From Gemmatimonadota bacterium (GTDB taxonomy: Bacteria > Gemmatimonadota > Gemmatimonadetes > Gemmatimonadales > GWC2-71-9), in the NCBI GenBank assembly GCA_025357945.1, contig JANYLJ010000067.1, forward strand, positions 1-64,000: a stretch of DNA of 64,000 nucleotides, in the 5' to 3' direction. Each line of letters opens with the position of its first letter. Position 1 is the first letter of the stretch. The notes under the pieces were generated by a model. The model made no database searches. It saw nothing but the letters and a program-made list of their open reading frames with translations, and was not told where the DNA came from. Both the position numbers and the translations under genes were made by a program. Shown here one piece after another: positions 1 to 7,396 of the stretch.

Positions 1-26
1 GACGTCGTCGACGTGAGTAGATTTAA

Positions 27-112
27 CGTCTCTCGTCTCTCGTCTCTCGTCTCTCGTCTCTCGTCTCTCGTCTCTCGTCTCTCGTCTCTCGTCTCTCGTC
101 TCTCGTCTCTCG
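27..112. repeat. Heptamer tandem tract, 12 perfect copies of CGTCTCT
   Basis: Twelve uninterrupted 7-bp units run from 27 to 110, followed by a partial unit. The tract lies just past the stop codon of the minus-strand prfC gene, so in that transcript it reads as purine-rich ACGAGAG repeats. No inverted partner is visible. It would lie to the left of the window if this is the right arm of a pair like those at 54353-54458 and 59177-59270. Confidence 0.97.
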
Positions 113-116
113 GTTC

Positions 117-1718
117 TTAGGGCGCCACCTCAAGAAACTCCAGTCCGTCGGCGGCTTTTTCGAGGCTGTGCCGCAGCGCCCACTCATCTTCGAAGAGCAG
201 GATCGAGCTGCCCTTCGCATCGAACAGGCGCAGCCGCGAGCGCCCTTCCACCAGCGCATCGATCGCCGCTTCGCTGCCGCGCACCCAGCGCGCCAGCTTG
301 AACGGCAGCGCCTCGAGCCTGGCCGGGACGCGATACTCGTTGTCGAGCCGGAACAGCAGCACATCGAACTGCAGCAGGCCAACGGCGCCGACAATCGGTA
401 CCGGTCCCGCACTCGATTCCTGGTAGAACACCTGCACGGCTCCCTCTTCGGCGAGCTGCCGGAGGCCGGTATCGAGGTGCTTGCGGCGGAGCGGATCCGA
501 GAGGATCACGCGGGCGAAGTATTGCGGCGCGAATCGCGGAATGCCGCTGAACACCACGTCACCGCGGAGCGAGAGTGAGTCGGACACGCGCAGCGTCCCG
601 CGGTCGTGAATGCCGATCACGTCGCCGGGCCACGCCTCGTCCACTTCGACCCGCTCGCGCGCCAGGAACTGCTGCGGCTGCGCCAGCCGCAGCGTTTTGC
701 CGGTACGCGCCAGTGTCACGGTCATCCCCGCCAGGAAGTGGCCGGAACAGACGCGCAGAAAGGCGATACGGTCGCGGTGCTTCGGGTCCATGTTCGCCTG
801 GATCTTGAACACAAAGCCGGTGAATTCGGGATCGTCCGGCTGCACGTCCCGCGGCACGGCCGAGCGCGGCAGCGGGCCCGGCGCGTACTCGAGGAAATCG
901 TGCAGGAACGGTTCGACGCCAAAGTTGGACAGCGCCGAGCCAAAGAACATCGGCGACAGGGTGCCGTCGAGCACGGCGGCCTCGTCCCACGCGTGCCCGG
1001 CGTGATCGAGCAGGTCGAGCTCGTCGCGCAGCGTGGCCACCGTGTCGGCGTCGAGCGCCGACAGGAGGGCTGGATCGTCGAGCGGGATGCGCTGGGTCGC
1101 CACGAGCGTGGCGCCGTGGTCGGCGCCCTTGCCGAACAGCAGCACGGTGCGGCGCCGGCGATCTGCCACCCCCACGAAGCCGGTGCTGGTATGAATCGGC
1201 CAGGTAACCGGGTAGATGCCGAGGCCGAGATCAGCCTCGACGTCGCTGATCAACTCCAGCGAGTGGCCACCGGGGCGATCGCACTTGTTCACGAAGGTAA
1301 AGATCGGCATCCGCCGCAGCTTGCAGACGTCGTACAACTGGCGGGTACGCGCTTCCACACCGCGCCGGTTGTCGAGCAGCATTACCGCGCTGTCCGCCGC
1401 GATCAGCGTGCGGTAGGTGTCCTCGGAAAAGTCCGCGTGACCGGGGGTGTCGAGCAGGTTGACCTGGTAACCGAGGTACTCGAACTGCAGTACGCTCGAG
1501 GTGACCGAAATGCCGCGCTGCTGCTCCAGCGCCATCCAGTCCGAGGTGGCGTGCCGCGCCGCCCGGCGCGCCTTGACCGAGCCTGCCAGGTGGATCGCTC
1601 CGCCATAGAGCAGCAGCTTCTCGGTCAGCGTGGTCTTGCCGGCATCCGGGTGCGAAATGATCGCGAAGGTACGGCGGCGCGCGGCCGGCTCGGCGGGACG
1701 ATCGGGAGATTCGGGCAT
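117..1718 (-). CDS. prfC: Peptide chain release factor 3
   Basis: Translational GTPase that removes RF1/RF2 from the ribosome after termination; cytoplasmic. The 533-residue length matches the family (about 530). The N-terminal G domain shows the G1 loop SHPDAGKTT at residues 22-30, then RGISVTSS (G2), DTPGHADF (G3) and NKCDRPG (G4). The G2 region and the GSALSNFGV stretch are characteristic of RF3 rather than EF-G. The ATG at 1716-1718 starts a full-length G domain, and nothing suggests truncation. The stop codon is followed within a few bases by the heptamer tract at 27-112. The next gene upstream (VKOR) is divergent. Confidence 0.96.
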   Translation of the reverse strand: MPESPDRPAEPAARRRTFAIISHPDAGKTTLTEKLLLYGGAIHLAGSVKARRAARHATSDWMALEQQRGISVTSSVLQFEYLGYQVNLLDTPGHADFSEDTYRTLIAADSAVMLLDNRRGVEARTRQLYDVCKLRRMPIFTFVNKCDRPGGHSLELISDVEADLGLGIYPVTWPIHTSTGFVGVADRRRRTVLLFGKGADHGATLVATQRIPLDDPALLSALDADTVATLRDELDLLDHAGHAWDEAAVLDGTLSPMFFGSALSNFGVEPFLHDFLEYAPGPLPRSAVPRDVQPDDPEFTGFVFKIQANMDPKHRDRIAFLRVCSGHFLAGMTVTLARTGKTLRLAQPQQFLARERVEVDEAWPGDVIGIHDRGTLRVSDSLSLRGDVVFSGIPRFAPQYFARVILSDPLRRKHLDTGLRQLAEEGAVQVFYQESSAGPVPIVGAVGLLQFDVLLFRLDNEYRVPARLEALPFKLARWVRGSEAAIDALVEGRSRLRLFDAKGSSILLFEDEWALRHSLEKAADGLEFLEVAP

Positions 1719-1736
1719 GCTGATGGGCGTTAAGGT

Positions 1737-1778
1737 AGCTGGGAGCCAGGAGCTGGGAGCTCGGAGGCAGTAGCCAGC
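1737..1778. repeat. Degenerate 7-bp periodic tract (AGCTGGG-like)
   Basis: Six consecutive 7-bp blocks, each beginning with AG: AGCTGGG, AGCCAGG, AGCTGGG, AGCTCGG, AGGCAGT, AGCCAGC. They lie in the short gap between the divergent prfC and VKOR genes. The unit sequence differs from the ACGAGAG family but the period is again seven. The period was read by eye and could partly be chance. Confidence 0.5.
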
Positions 1779-1806
1779 ATCCCGTGGCCCGCACTAGAAT
1801 CCTGCG

Positions 1807-2286
1807 GTGACCAACTCCGACTCTCCCGGCTTCACGCCGCGCCACTGGATCGCACTCACCGCCCTGATCGCCGGGCTGGTCGCCGCGTATCTCCACCTGT
1901 GGAAGCTGGGCTACATGGGCCCGCTCGTCTGCACCGCCAATCACGGCTGCGAGATCGCGATGACCTCGCAGTGGGGAACGTTCCTCGGCGTCGACGTCGC
2001 GCTGATCGGCACCGTCGGCTACACGCTGATCCTGATCACCGCGATGATCGGCAGCCAGCCCGCGCGAATCAACGACCGCCGCATCACCGCGATCCTGATG
2101 GCACTGATCATCCCGGCGTTCGTCTTCACGCTGCGGCTCAAGTATTACGAATTCTTTGTGCTGCGGACGTTCTGTCCCTGGTGTGCGATCAGCGCGGTCA
2201 CGATCACGACGCATTTGATTGCGGTGGGGCTGGATTGGCGGCGGGTCGAGGGTCGAGGGTCGAGGGTCGAGGCGCTGTCATCCTGA
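1807..2286 (+). CDS. Vitamin K epoxide reductase (VKOR) family membrane protein
   Basis: Integral membrane thiol oxidoreductase. Bacterial VKORs reoxidise DsbA-like proteins and pass electrons to quinone. The 159-residue protein has four or five hydrophobic segments, a periplasmic loop cysteine pair (CTANHGC, about residues 38-44) and the active-site CPWC near residue 122. It starts at GTG 1807; no in-frame ATG precedes the first membrane helix. There is no fused thioredoxin domain. A possible partner is the DsbA-like protein at 61200-61907, but that is only functional inference. The last 15 or so residues (RVEGRGSRVEGRG) come from four copies of a GGGTCGA heptamer, so the natural C-terminus has probably been replaced or extended by repeat DNA. 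Confidence 0.88.
   Translation: MTNSDSPGFTPRHWIALTALIAGLVAAYLHLWKLGYMGPLVCTANHGCEIAMTSQWGTFLGVDVALIGTVGYTLILITAMIGSQPARINDRRITAILMALIIPAFVFTLRLKYYEFFVLRTFCPWCAISAVTITTHLIAVGLDWRRVEGRGSRVEALSS
2243..2270. repeat. Four perfect copies of heptamer GGGTCGA inside the VKOR C-terminus
   Basis: Four exact 7-bp units lie at 2243-2249, 2250-2256, 2257-2263 and 2264-2270. They encode the arginine/glycine-rich tail of the VKOR protein. The tract runs straight into the large inverted repeat that begins at 2278. The unit is unrelated to ACGAGAG but has the same length. Confidence 0.93.
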
Positions 2287-2409
2287 GCGAAGCGCGCGCA
2301 GCGCTCGAAGTCGAAGGACCTCGGCGCCGAGCGCACTGGCTCGCACCGGTGCACGGAGCCGAGGTCCTTCGACTTCGCAACGGCTTCGCCGTTGCTTCGC
2401 TCAGGATGA
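2278..2409. repeat. Large imperfect inverted repeat (TCATCCTGAGCGAAGC ends)
   Basis: The left arm (2278 to about 2325) starts TCATCCTGAGCGAAGC and ends in GTCGAAGGACCTCGGC. The right arm (about 2357-2409) is its reverse complement with an expanded middle. The element overlaps the VKOR stop and ends 14 bases before the stop of the convergent MFS gene, so it fills the convergent junction and could fold into one long hairpin. A related but shorter element (TCATCCCGAAC ends) lies at 9501-9563. This suggests a dispersed REP/MITE-like family. Confidence 0.85.
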
Positions 2410-2422
2410 CAACCACCAGCCA

Positions 2423-3679
2423 TTAGCCCCCAGCCTGCAAGTCCTCCAGCCTCCCCACCGCGCCCAGCTTCGGCGCCCAGATCGCTGTCCCGGCCACCAC
2501 GCCAAGCGTCAGTCCGCCGCCGAGCAAGACCGCCGGTATGGTGCCGAACAGCCTGGCCGTGAGCCCGGACTCGAACGATCCGATCTCGTTGCTCGAGCCG
2601 ATGAAGATCGCGTTGACGCTGGCGACGCGCCCCATCAGGTGATTCGGCACCAACAGCTGTAGCAGCGTTGAGCGGATCACCACACTGATCATGTCGGCCG
2701 CGCCAGTGAGGGCGAGGCACGCGAACGAGAGCCAGATCGTTCGCGCCAGGCCGAACCCGATGGTGAACACCCCGAATGCTGCGACGCCCAGAAGCAACGC
2801 GCGACCGGCGCGTTGGAGCGGCGGGCGCCACGCCAGGTAGACCGACATCGAAAGCGCGCCGACGGCCGGCGCCGCGCGGAGCAGGCCGAGTCCCCAGGGG
2901 CCGGTGTGGAGGATGTCCACGACGAAGATCGGCAGCAGCGCCACCGCGCCGCCGAAGAGCACCGAGAAAAGGTCCAGCGTCATCGCGCCGATGAGCACCT
3001 GCTGGCCGCGGAGGTAGCGGATGCCCGTGGTGAGCGATTCCCAGATCGGCACATCGTCATCAGCCGCGGCTGGCGTGTCGCGAAACTTGATCGCCCTGAG
3101 GGCCAGGAGCGCGACCACGATCAACCCGCCGTCGGCGACGTAGGCGCCACGGGGCCCGACGGCCGCGTTGAGGACGCCGCCGAGGGCCGGGCCGATCACG
3201 GCACCAAGCTGCCACGTCGTGCTCCGCCAGGTGATCGCGTTGGTCTGGATTGCGCGCGGCACCATCGCCGCGGCGAGGGCGGTACGCGCCGGTTGCAGGA
3301 AGGCGCGGGCGATGCCGCTGATGGCCACCACACCGTACACGCTGACGACGCGATAGTGAGCGGCCTCGCCCCGCAAGCCGGCCAGGCCGGTGAGCGTCAC
3401 CGCACACCCGAGCAGCACCCAGGTCGCGATCATCGCCAGCTTGCGGCGGTCCATCCGGTCGGCGACGTGCCCGCCGAGCAGTGACATGGCGATGTTGGGA
3501 ACCGCCTCGGCGAGACCGACCAGGCCCAGCGACAGCGGATCGTGGGTATCGAGGTACATCTGCCACGCGACGATCAGGTCCTGAATCTGGACGCCGAGCG
3601 TGGTGGCGAAGTGGGTGGTGAGGAAGCGTCGGTAGTCGGCGTGCCGCAACGCGGCCCAAGGGTCGTGCATCGCGTCCAA
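2423..3679 (-). CDS. MFS transporter, enterobactin-exporter-like (MFS_3)
   Basis: Proton-coupled inner-membrane transporter of the major facilitator superfamily, 418 residues with about 12 hydrophobic segments. The loop between helices 2 and 3 carries motif A (GGHVADRMDRRK). The N-terminal pattern (DYRRFLTTHFATTLG) and overall length resemble the EntS/MFS_3 group, which exports siderophores and other small molecules; the substrate cannot be read here. The stop lies just outside the inverted repeat at 2278-2409, which separates it from the convergent VKOR gene. It is separated by 2 bases from, and probably co-transcribed with, the secreted protein at 3682-4281. Confidence 0.85.
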   Translation of the reverse strand: MDAMHDPWAALRHADYRRFLTTHFATTLGVQIQDLIVAWQMYLDTHDPLSLGLVGLAEAVPNIAMSLLGGHVADRMDRRKLAMIATWVLLGCAVTLTGLAGLRGEAAHYRVVSVYGVVAISGIARAFLQPARTALAAAMVPRAIQTNAITWRSTTWQLGAVIGPALGGVLNAAVGPRGAYVADGGLIVVALLALRAIKFRDTPAAADDDVPIWESLTTGIRYLRGQQVLIGAMTLDLFSVLFGGAVALLPIFVVDILHTGPWGLGLLRAAPAVGALSMSVYLAWRPPLQRAGRALLLGVAAFGVFTIGFGLARTIWLSFACLALTGAADMISVVIRSTLLQLLVPNHLMGRVASVNAIFIGSSNEIGSFESGLTARLFGTIPAVLLGGGLTLGVVAGTAIWAPKLGAVGRLEDLQAGG

Positions 3680-3681
3680 AG

Positions 3682-4281
3682 CTAAGGCTTTGGGAGCATC
3701 CTGAGCACGATGGCGTTCGTGATCAATGCCGCCCGGGCCTCCCGCGGCATGGCGGCGTGGAATTCCTTGCCGCCCGCCGCGAGCATCCTGGGGTATTGGG
3801 CGCGGTATTGTGCGAGGGCGCCGAGTACGAGCAGGTCGGGGATCGGAAAGCCGCGAACGAGGAGGCGTTCCAGGCGAAAGACCATGATGCCGCTGTCGGC
3901 CTGCGGCATCGACACCTCGGCGACAAATACGGTCGTGGAATCGAGGAAGCCGAAGATCGGACCGAGTTCAGCCCGCGACGACGCCGGGAAATCCATGATC
4001 CGCCCGGCGATACGGACCCGTTGCGTGTCGGCGGTCACCTTGAACGCTAGCGAGTCGGTGAACCGCGGGGCGCCGATCTGTGCCAGGAGGAAGGCGGCGA
4101 AATCGCCAATGTCCACCGTGTCGACCACGCGGGTACGGGCGATGAACACCGAATCGGTGGCGGCGGTGGCACGGACCACCCCGAGATTGGTGATCCGGGA
4201 ACCGGGCAGCGTGTCCTGTCCGTTTGCGGGATGGGCGACCGCCACGATCAGCAGCGCCAGCCAGATCCATCGACGTGCCAT
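3682..4281 (-). CDS. Secreted protein of unknown function
   Basis: 199 residues, not recognised. The reading frame stays open well upstream, but the ATG at 4279-4281 is preceded by GGAGGG at good spacing and opens a signal peptide (MARRWIWLALLIVAVAHPANG) followed by Gln-Asp-Thr. It has a mixed alpha/beta mature region with no cysteines in the mature part and no obvious catalytic motif. It ends 2 bases before the MFS gene start in the same direction and is divergent from the secreted nuclease at 4336. It is likely periplasmic or outer-membrane associated. The Gln right after the cleavage site is one of six such cases in the window. Confidence 0.75.
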   Translation of the reverse strand: MARRWIWLALLIVAVAHPANGQDTLPGSRITNLGVVRATAATDSVFIARTRVVDTVDIGDFAAFLLAQIGAPRFTDSLAFKVTADTQRVRIAGRIMDFPASSRAELGPIFGFLDSTTVFVAEVSMPQADSGIMVFRLERLLVRGFPIPDLLVLGALAQYRAQYPRMLAAGGKEFHAAMPREARAALITNAIVLRMLPKP

Positions 4282-4335
4282 CTTCCCTCCGTGATCGTTT
4301 GCGCCCATTCTTCCTTCATCCAAACCGGACCCCGC

Positions 4336-5157
4336 ATGCCACAGTTCCCGCGCGCCACCTGGCTGGTCGCCGCTACCGCCCTGATCTTCGCCCCGGCGGT
4401 GTGGGGGGCCAGGTCCCCCTTCCGGTGGGGACCCGACGGCCACCGGATCGTGGCGGAAATTGCCCTCGGGCGGCTGTCGCCGGCGGTGGCGACCGAGACG
4501 CGACGACTCCTCGGCGGGCAGAACATCAGCGACATCGCCAGCTGGGCCGACGAAATCCGGCGCCAGATCCCCGCTACCGGGCGGTGGCACTACGTCGACA
4601 TCGAGATCACCGATTCGAGCTACCTCCCGGCTCGCGACTGCAAGGAAGATGCATGCGTGATCGCCGCGGTCGCGGCCCAGATGGCGATCCTCTCGGACCG
4701 CAGTCGCCCCGATTCGGCGCGCGCTTCCGCGCTCAAGTTCGTGGTGCATTTCATTGGCGACTTGCACCAGCCGCTGCACGCCGGCGAGCGCGGCGACAAG
4801 GGTGGCAACGACGTCAAGGTCACCTTCCAGGGCAGGCTTACCAACCTGCATGCGCTGTGGGATAGTGGCATCTTGCTCTCGTTGGGCCAGACCGACGCGG
4901 AGATCGTGCGCCAATTGACCGATGAGATCGGCCGTCGCACCGACATCTCGGCGCTGAGTCGCGGCACCGTGGTCTCCTGGGTCATGGAGTCGCACGACAT
5001 CGCTCGCGACGTGGTGTATCGCAACCTGCCCAATTCGCTCGAGATCACGCCGCAGTATGTCGCTGCCGCGCGTCCGGTGATCTACGAACGATTGCTGCGC
5101 GGCGGCCTGCGCCTTGGTGCCGCGATCGAGCGCGCGCTTGGTGGTCCGACGCGGTGA
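4336..5157 (+). CDS. Secreted S1/P1-type zinc nuclease
   Basis: Extracytoplasmic nuclease of the S1/P1 family, which cleaves single-stranded nucleic acids and nucleotides with three zinc ions. It has 273 residues with a signal peptide. The mature start WGPDGHRIVAEIA holds the N-terminal Trp and first His ligand typical of the family. FIGDLHQPLHAG and GGNDV match the core metal-binding motifs, and a further His lies in MESHDIA. The ATG at 4336 is chosen because it opens the signal peptide, although the frame is open further upstream. Its TGA overlaps the GTG start of the TauE/SafE gene, so the two are translationally coupled. Confidence 0.9.
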   Translation: MPQFPRATWLVAATALIFAPAVWGARSPFRWGPDGHRIVAEIALGRLSPAVATETRRLLGGQNISDIASWADEIRRQIPATGRWHYVDIEITDSSYLPARDCKEDACVIAAVAAQMAILSDRSRPDSARASALKFVVHFIGDLHQPLHAGERGDKGGNDVKVTFQGRLTNLHALWDSGILLSLGQTDAEIVRQLTDEIGRRTDISALSRGTVVSWVMESHDIARDVVYRNLPNSLEITPQYVAAARPVIYERLLRGGLRLGAAIERALGGPTR

Positions 5158-5915
5158 GCCTGACGCTCGGGCTGCTCGGCTTTGTTGCGGTGGGGATCGC
5201 CCTCGGCCTCCTCGGCGGCGGCGGGTCGATCCTCGCCGTGCCGGCGCTGGTTGATCTTCTCGGCATCCCGGCCAGGACCGCGGTGCCGATGGCGCTTCCT
5301 GTGGTCGGCATCGCCGCCGCCGCGGGCGCGGTGACCCGCTGGCGCAGGGGCCAGCTTCGCCTCAGCACGGTCGCGTTGTTCGCCGCATGCGCCATGGGCG
5401 CGTCGTACCTTGCGGCGCGACTCGGTGTCGGCATGGCCGACCGGCCGCGCCTGCTCCTGTTCGGCGCCACGATGCTCCTTGCGGCGGCGGCGATGTGGCG
5501 CCGGGGCACACGAGTCGCGCCGGCCGATGCCGTCGCAATCACGCCGCGGCCCGCGATTCAGGTGATCCCCGCGGCCCTCGTCGTCGGAACGCTCACCGGC
5601 ATCCTTGGCGTTGGCGGTGGCTTCCTGATCGTTCCCGCGTTGGCTGGCGTGCTCGCGCTGCCGATGCCGGAGGCGACCGCCACGTCGCTCGCGGTGATCG
5701 CGTTGAACACCGCGTCGGCCGGCGCCGGCTTCCTCACCCGCGGGGTCGCGATCGACCTCCGGCTGACGGCCATGGTGACCGCCGCGGCGCTGTTGGGAAT
5801 GGCGATCGGACTGCGCATCGCCCCGCGGTATTCACCCTCGGCGCTCGCCCGCGCGTTCGCGGTGCTCCTCGTGTTGCTCGCGGTATTCACGATCGGAAAG
5901 GAACTCGTGACCTGA
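5154..5915 (+). CDS. TSUP family permease (TauE/SafE)
   Basis: Inner-membrane protein of the sulfite/organosulfonate exporter family, 253 residues. It has two homologous halves, each starting with a glycine-rich helix (GIALGLLGGGGSILAVPAL near residue 12 and GTLTGILGVGGGFLIVPAL near residue 145), the TauE/SafE hallmark. The GTG start lies inside the upstream nuclease stop (GTGA). Its own TGA directly abuts the ATG of the MBL-rhodanese gene. That neighbour points to sulfite or thiosulfate handling: the hydrolase would produce an oxidised sulfur species and this permease would export it. This is inference from the pairing. Confidence 0.88.
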   Translation: MSLTLGLLGFVAVGIALGLLGGGGSILAVPALVDLLGIPARTAVPMALPVVGIAAAAGAVTRWRRGQLRLSTVALFAACAMGASYLAARLGVGMADRPRLLLFGATMLLAAAAMWRRGTRVAPADAVAITPRPAIQVIPAALVVGTLTGILGVGGGFLIVPALAGVLALPMPEATATSLAVIALNTASAGAGFLTRGVAIDLRLTAMVTAAALLGMAIGLRIAPRYSPSALARAFAVLLVLLAVFTIGKELVT

Positions 5916-7343
5916 ATGCTGGTTCGCCGGTTTTACGACGATCGCCTGGCGCAGGCGAGCTACCTCATCGGCTGCCAGCAGACCGGTGAGGCCATCGTGA
6001 TCGATCCCGCGCGCGACGTCGCACCGTATCTCGACGCGGCGCAACACGAGGGCGTCCGGATCACCCAGGTGACTGAGACACACATCCACGCCGACTTCAT
6101 GTCCGGCACACGAGCACTCGCTGCCGCGACCGGCGCCCGTGTGCTCTTGTCCGGTGAGGGCGGCCCCGATTGGCAGTATGCCTTTGCGGCCGCCGACCAC
6201 GCCGTATTGCTGCACGACGGTGACGTGATCACGCTCGGCCAGGTCCGCTTGAACGTGATGCACACGCCCGGCCACACGCCGGAACACCTCGCGTTCATTG
6301 TCGTCGATGGTGCGCGAGGCCCCGAACCGGTCGCGATGGTGTCGGGCGACTTCATCTTCGTTGGCGACGTGGGCCGCCCCGACCTGCTGGAGACCGCGGC
6401 CGGAGTGATCGGGTCCAAAGAGGGAAGTGCCCGCGCGCTTTTTCAATCGTTGCAGCGCCTGCAGTCGCTGCCGGACTACCTGCAGCTCTGGCCCGGTCAT
6501 GGCGCCGGATCGGCGTGCGGCAAGGCGCTCGGCGCGGTTCCCACCAGCACGCTTGGCTATGAACGGCGCACCAACTGGGCATTCCAGATCGAGGACGAAG
6601 CGACGTTTGTAACGGCGGTCCTCGACGGGCAGCCGGCACCACCCCGGTACTTCGCGGTGATGAAGCGGGTCAACCGCGACGGCCCACCGGTGCTGGGCGG
6701 GCGAACGACGCCACCGGTCAGGGCGGGCAACGCACTGCCCGGCGCATTGCGCGATGGTACGGTGCTCGACATCCGCCCGCTCGACGCCTACGCGGCGGCA
6801 CACATTGCCGGCACGCTCAACATTCCGTTCATCAAAGCGTTCACCAAGTGGGCCGGCTGGCTGTTGCCGTATGATCGCGACCTCTACCTGATCGCACCCG
6901 ACGCCGGTACTACCGCGGCCGCACAGGTCGCGCTGGCGTCGATCGGCCTCGACCGCGTCGTGGGAACGTTCGGGCCGGAGCTGATCACCGCAGCGGCGGC
7001 GGCCGGTACCGCCCGCCAGACCAAACGGGTACTGATCGACCAGGCAGCGACGCTGCAAAACGGTGGTACGCTCGTGGTCGACGTGCGCGAACACGACGAA
7101 TGGTCCGCCGGCCATTTCGACGGCGCGGCGCACCATCCGCTCGGCACGCTCGCCTCAACGCTTGCGACGATCGACCGCGCGACGCCGCTGGCGCTGCACT
7201 GCCACGGCGGCACGCGCTCAGCGATTGGCACCTCGCTGCTGGAGACGATGGGATTTACGAACGTCACGGATCTGACGGGGGGGTGGCAGAAACGAGAGAC
7301 GAGGGACGAGAGACGAGAGACGAGAGATGCGAGACGAGAATAG
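5916..7343 (+). CDS. MBL-fold hydrolase with two rhodanese domains (persulfide dioxygenase-like)
   Basis: Likely sulfur-oxidising enzyme of the persulfide dioxygenase/CstB-like type, 475 residues. The metallo-beta-lactamase domain covers about residues 1-260, with THIHADF at 55-61, HTPGHTPEH, SGDFIFVGDVGRPD and WPGHG. The canonical HxHxDH motif has Phe61 where the second Asp-His usually has His; CstB-type members also vary here. Rhodanese domain 1 (about 275-365) lacks a catalytic Cys. Domain 2 (about 380-460) has an active-site loop LHCHGGTRS. Translation then runs into the heptamer tract, adding a charged tail (RETRDER type) before the stop. It is cotranscribed with the TauE/SafE permease. 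Confidence 0.88.
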   Translation: MLVRRFYDDRLAQASYLIGCQQTGEAIVIDPARDVAPYLDAAQHEGVRITQVTETHIHADFMSGTRALAAATGARVLLSGEGGPDWQYAFAAADHAVLLHDGDVITLGQVRLNVMHTPGHTPEHLAFIVVDGARGPEPVAMVSGDFIFVGDVGRPDLLETAAGVIGSKEGSARALFQSLQRLQSLPDYLQLWPGHGAGSACGKALGAVPTSTLGYERRTNWAFQIEDEATFVTAVLDGQPAPPRYFAVMKRVNRDGPPVLGGRTTPPVRAGNALPGALRDGTVLDIRPLDAYAAAHIAGTLNIPFIKAFTKWAGWLLPYDRDLYLIAPDAGTTAAAQVALASIGLDRVVGTFGPELITAAAAAGTARQTKRVLIDQAATLQNGGTLVVDVREHDEWSAGHFDGAAHHPLGTLASTLATIDRATPLALHCHGGTRSAIGTSLLETMGFTNVTDLTGGWQKRETRDERRETRDARRE

Positions 7344-7394
7344 GGTCACTGGGTTCCGCCACTATCCCTCGCTGTCGCCTCTCTCGTCTCTCGT
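7291..7394. repeat. Inverted pair of ACGAGAG heptamer tracts
   Basis: The purine-rich left arm (7291-7340, with some variant units) and the pyrimidine-rich right arm (7379-7394) flank a 38-nt loop. They sit between the convergent MBL-rhodanese and M1 peptidase genes. The left arm is translated as the C-terminal tail of the MBL-rhodanese protein. The right arm lies immediately past the M1 peptidase stop. The pair could form a bidirectional hairpin at the junction; there is no T-run typical of an intrinsic terminator. Confidence 0.93.
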
Positions 7395-7396
7395 TG

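Noticed and set aside
27-112. CRISPR array
   Set aside because: Units are 7 bp with no spacers, and no cas genes are seen; the same holds for the other heptamer tracts.
23-412. Short genes made of repeat peptides (RETRDER or SSLVSRL runs)
   Set aside because: The heptamer has no stop in any frame, so such frames arise automatically and lack independent coding evidence.
3682-4995. 437-residue reading of the secreted unknown
   Set aside because: The upstream part is antisense to the S1/P1 nuclease; the ATG at 4281 has GGAGGG and a signal peptide.
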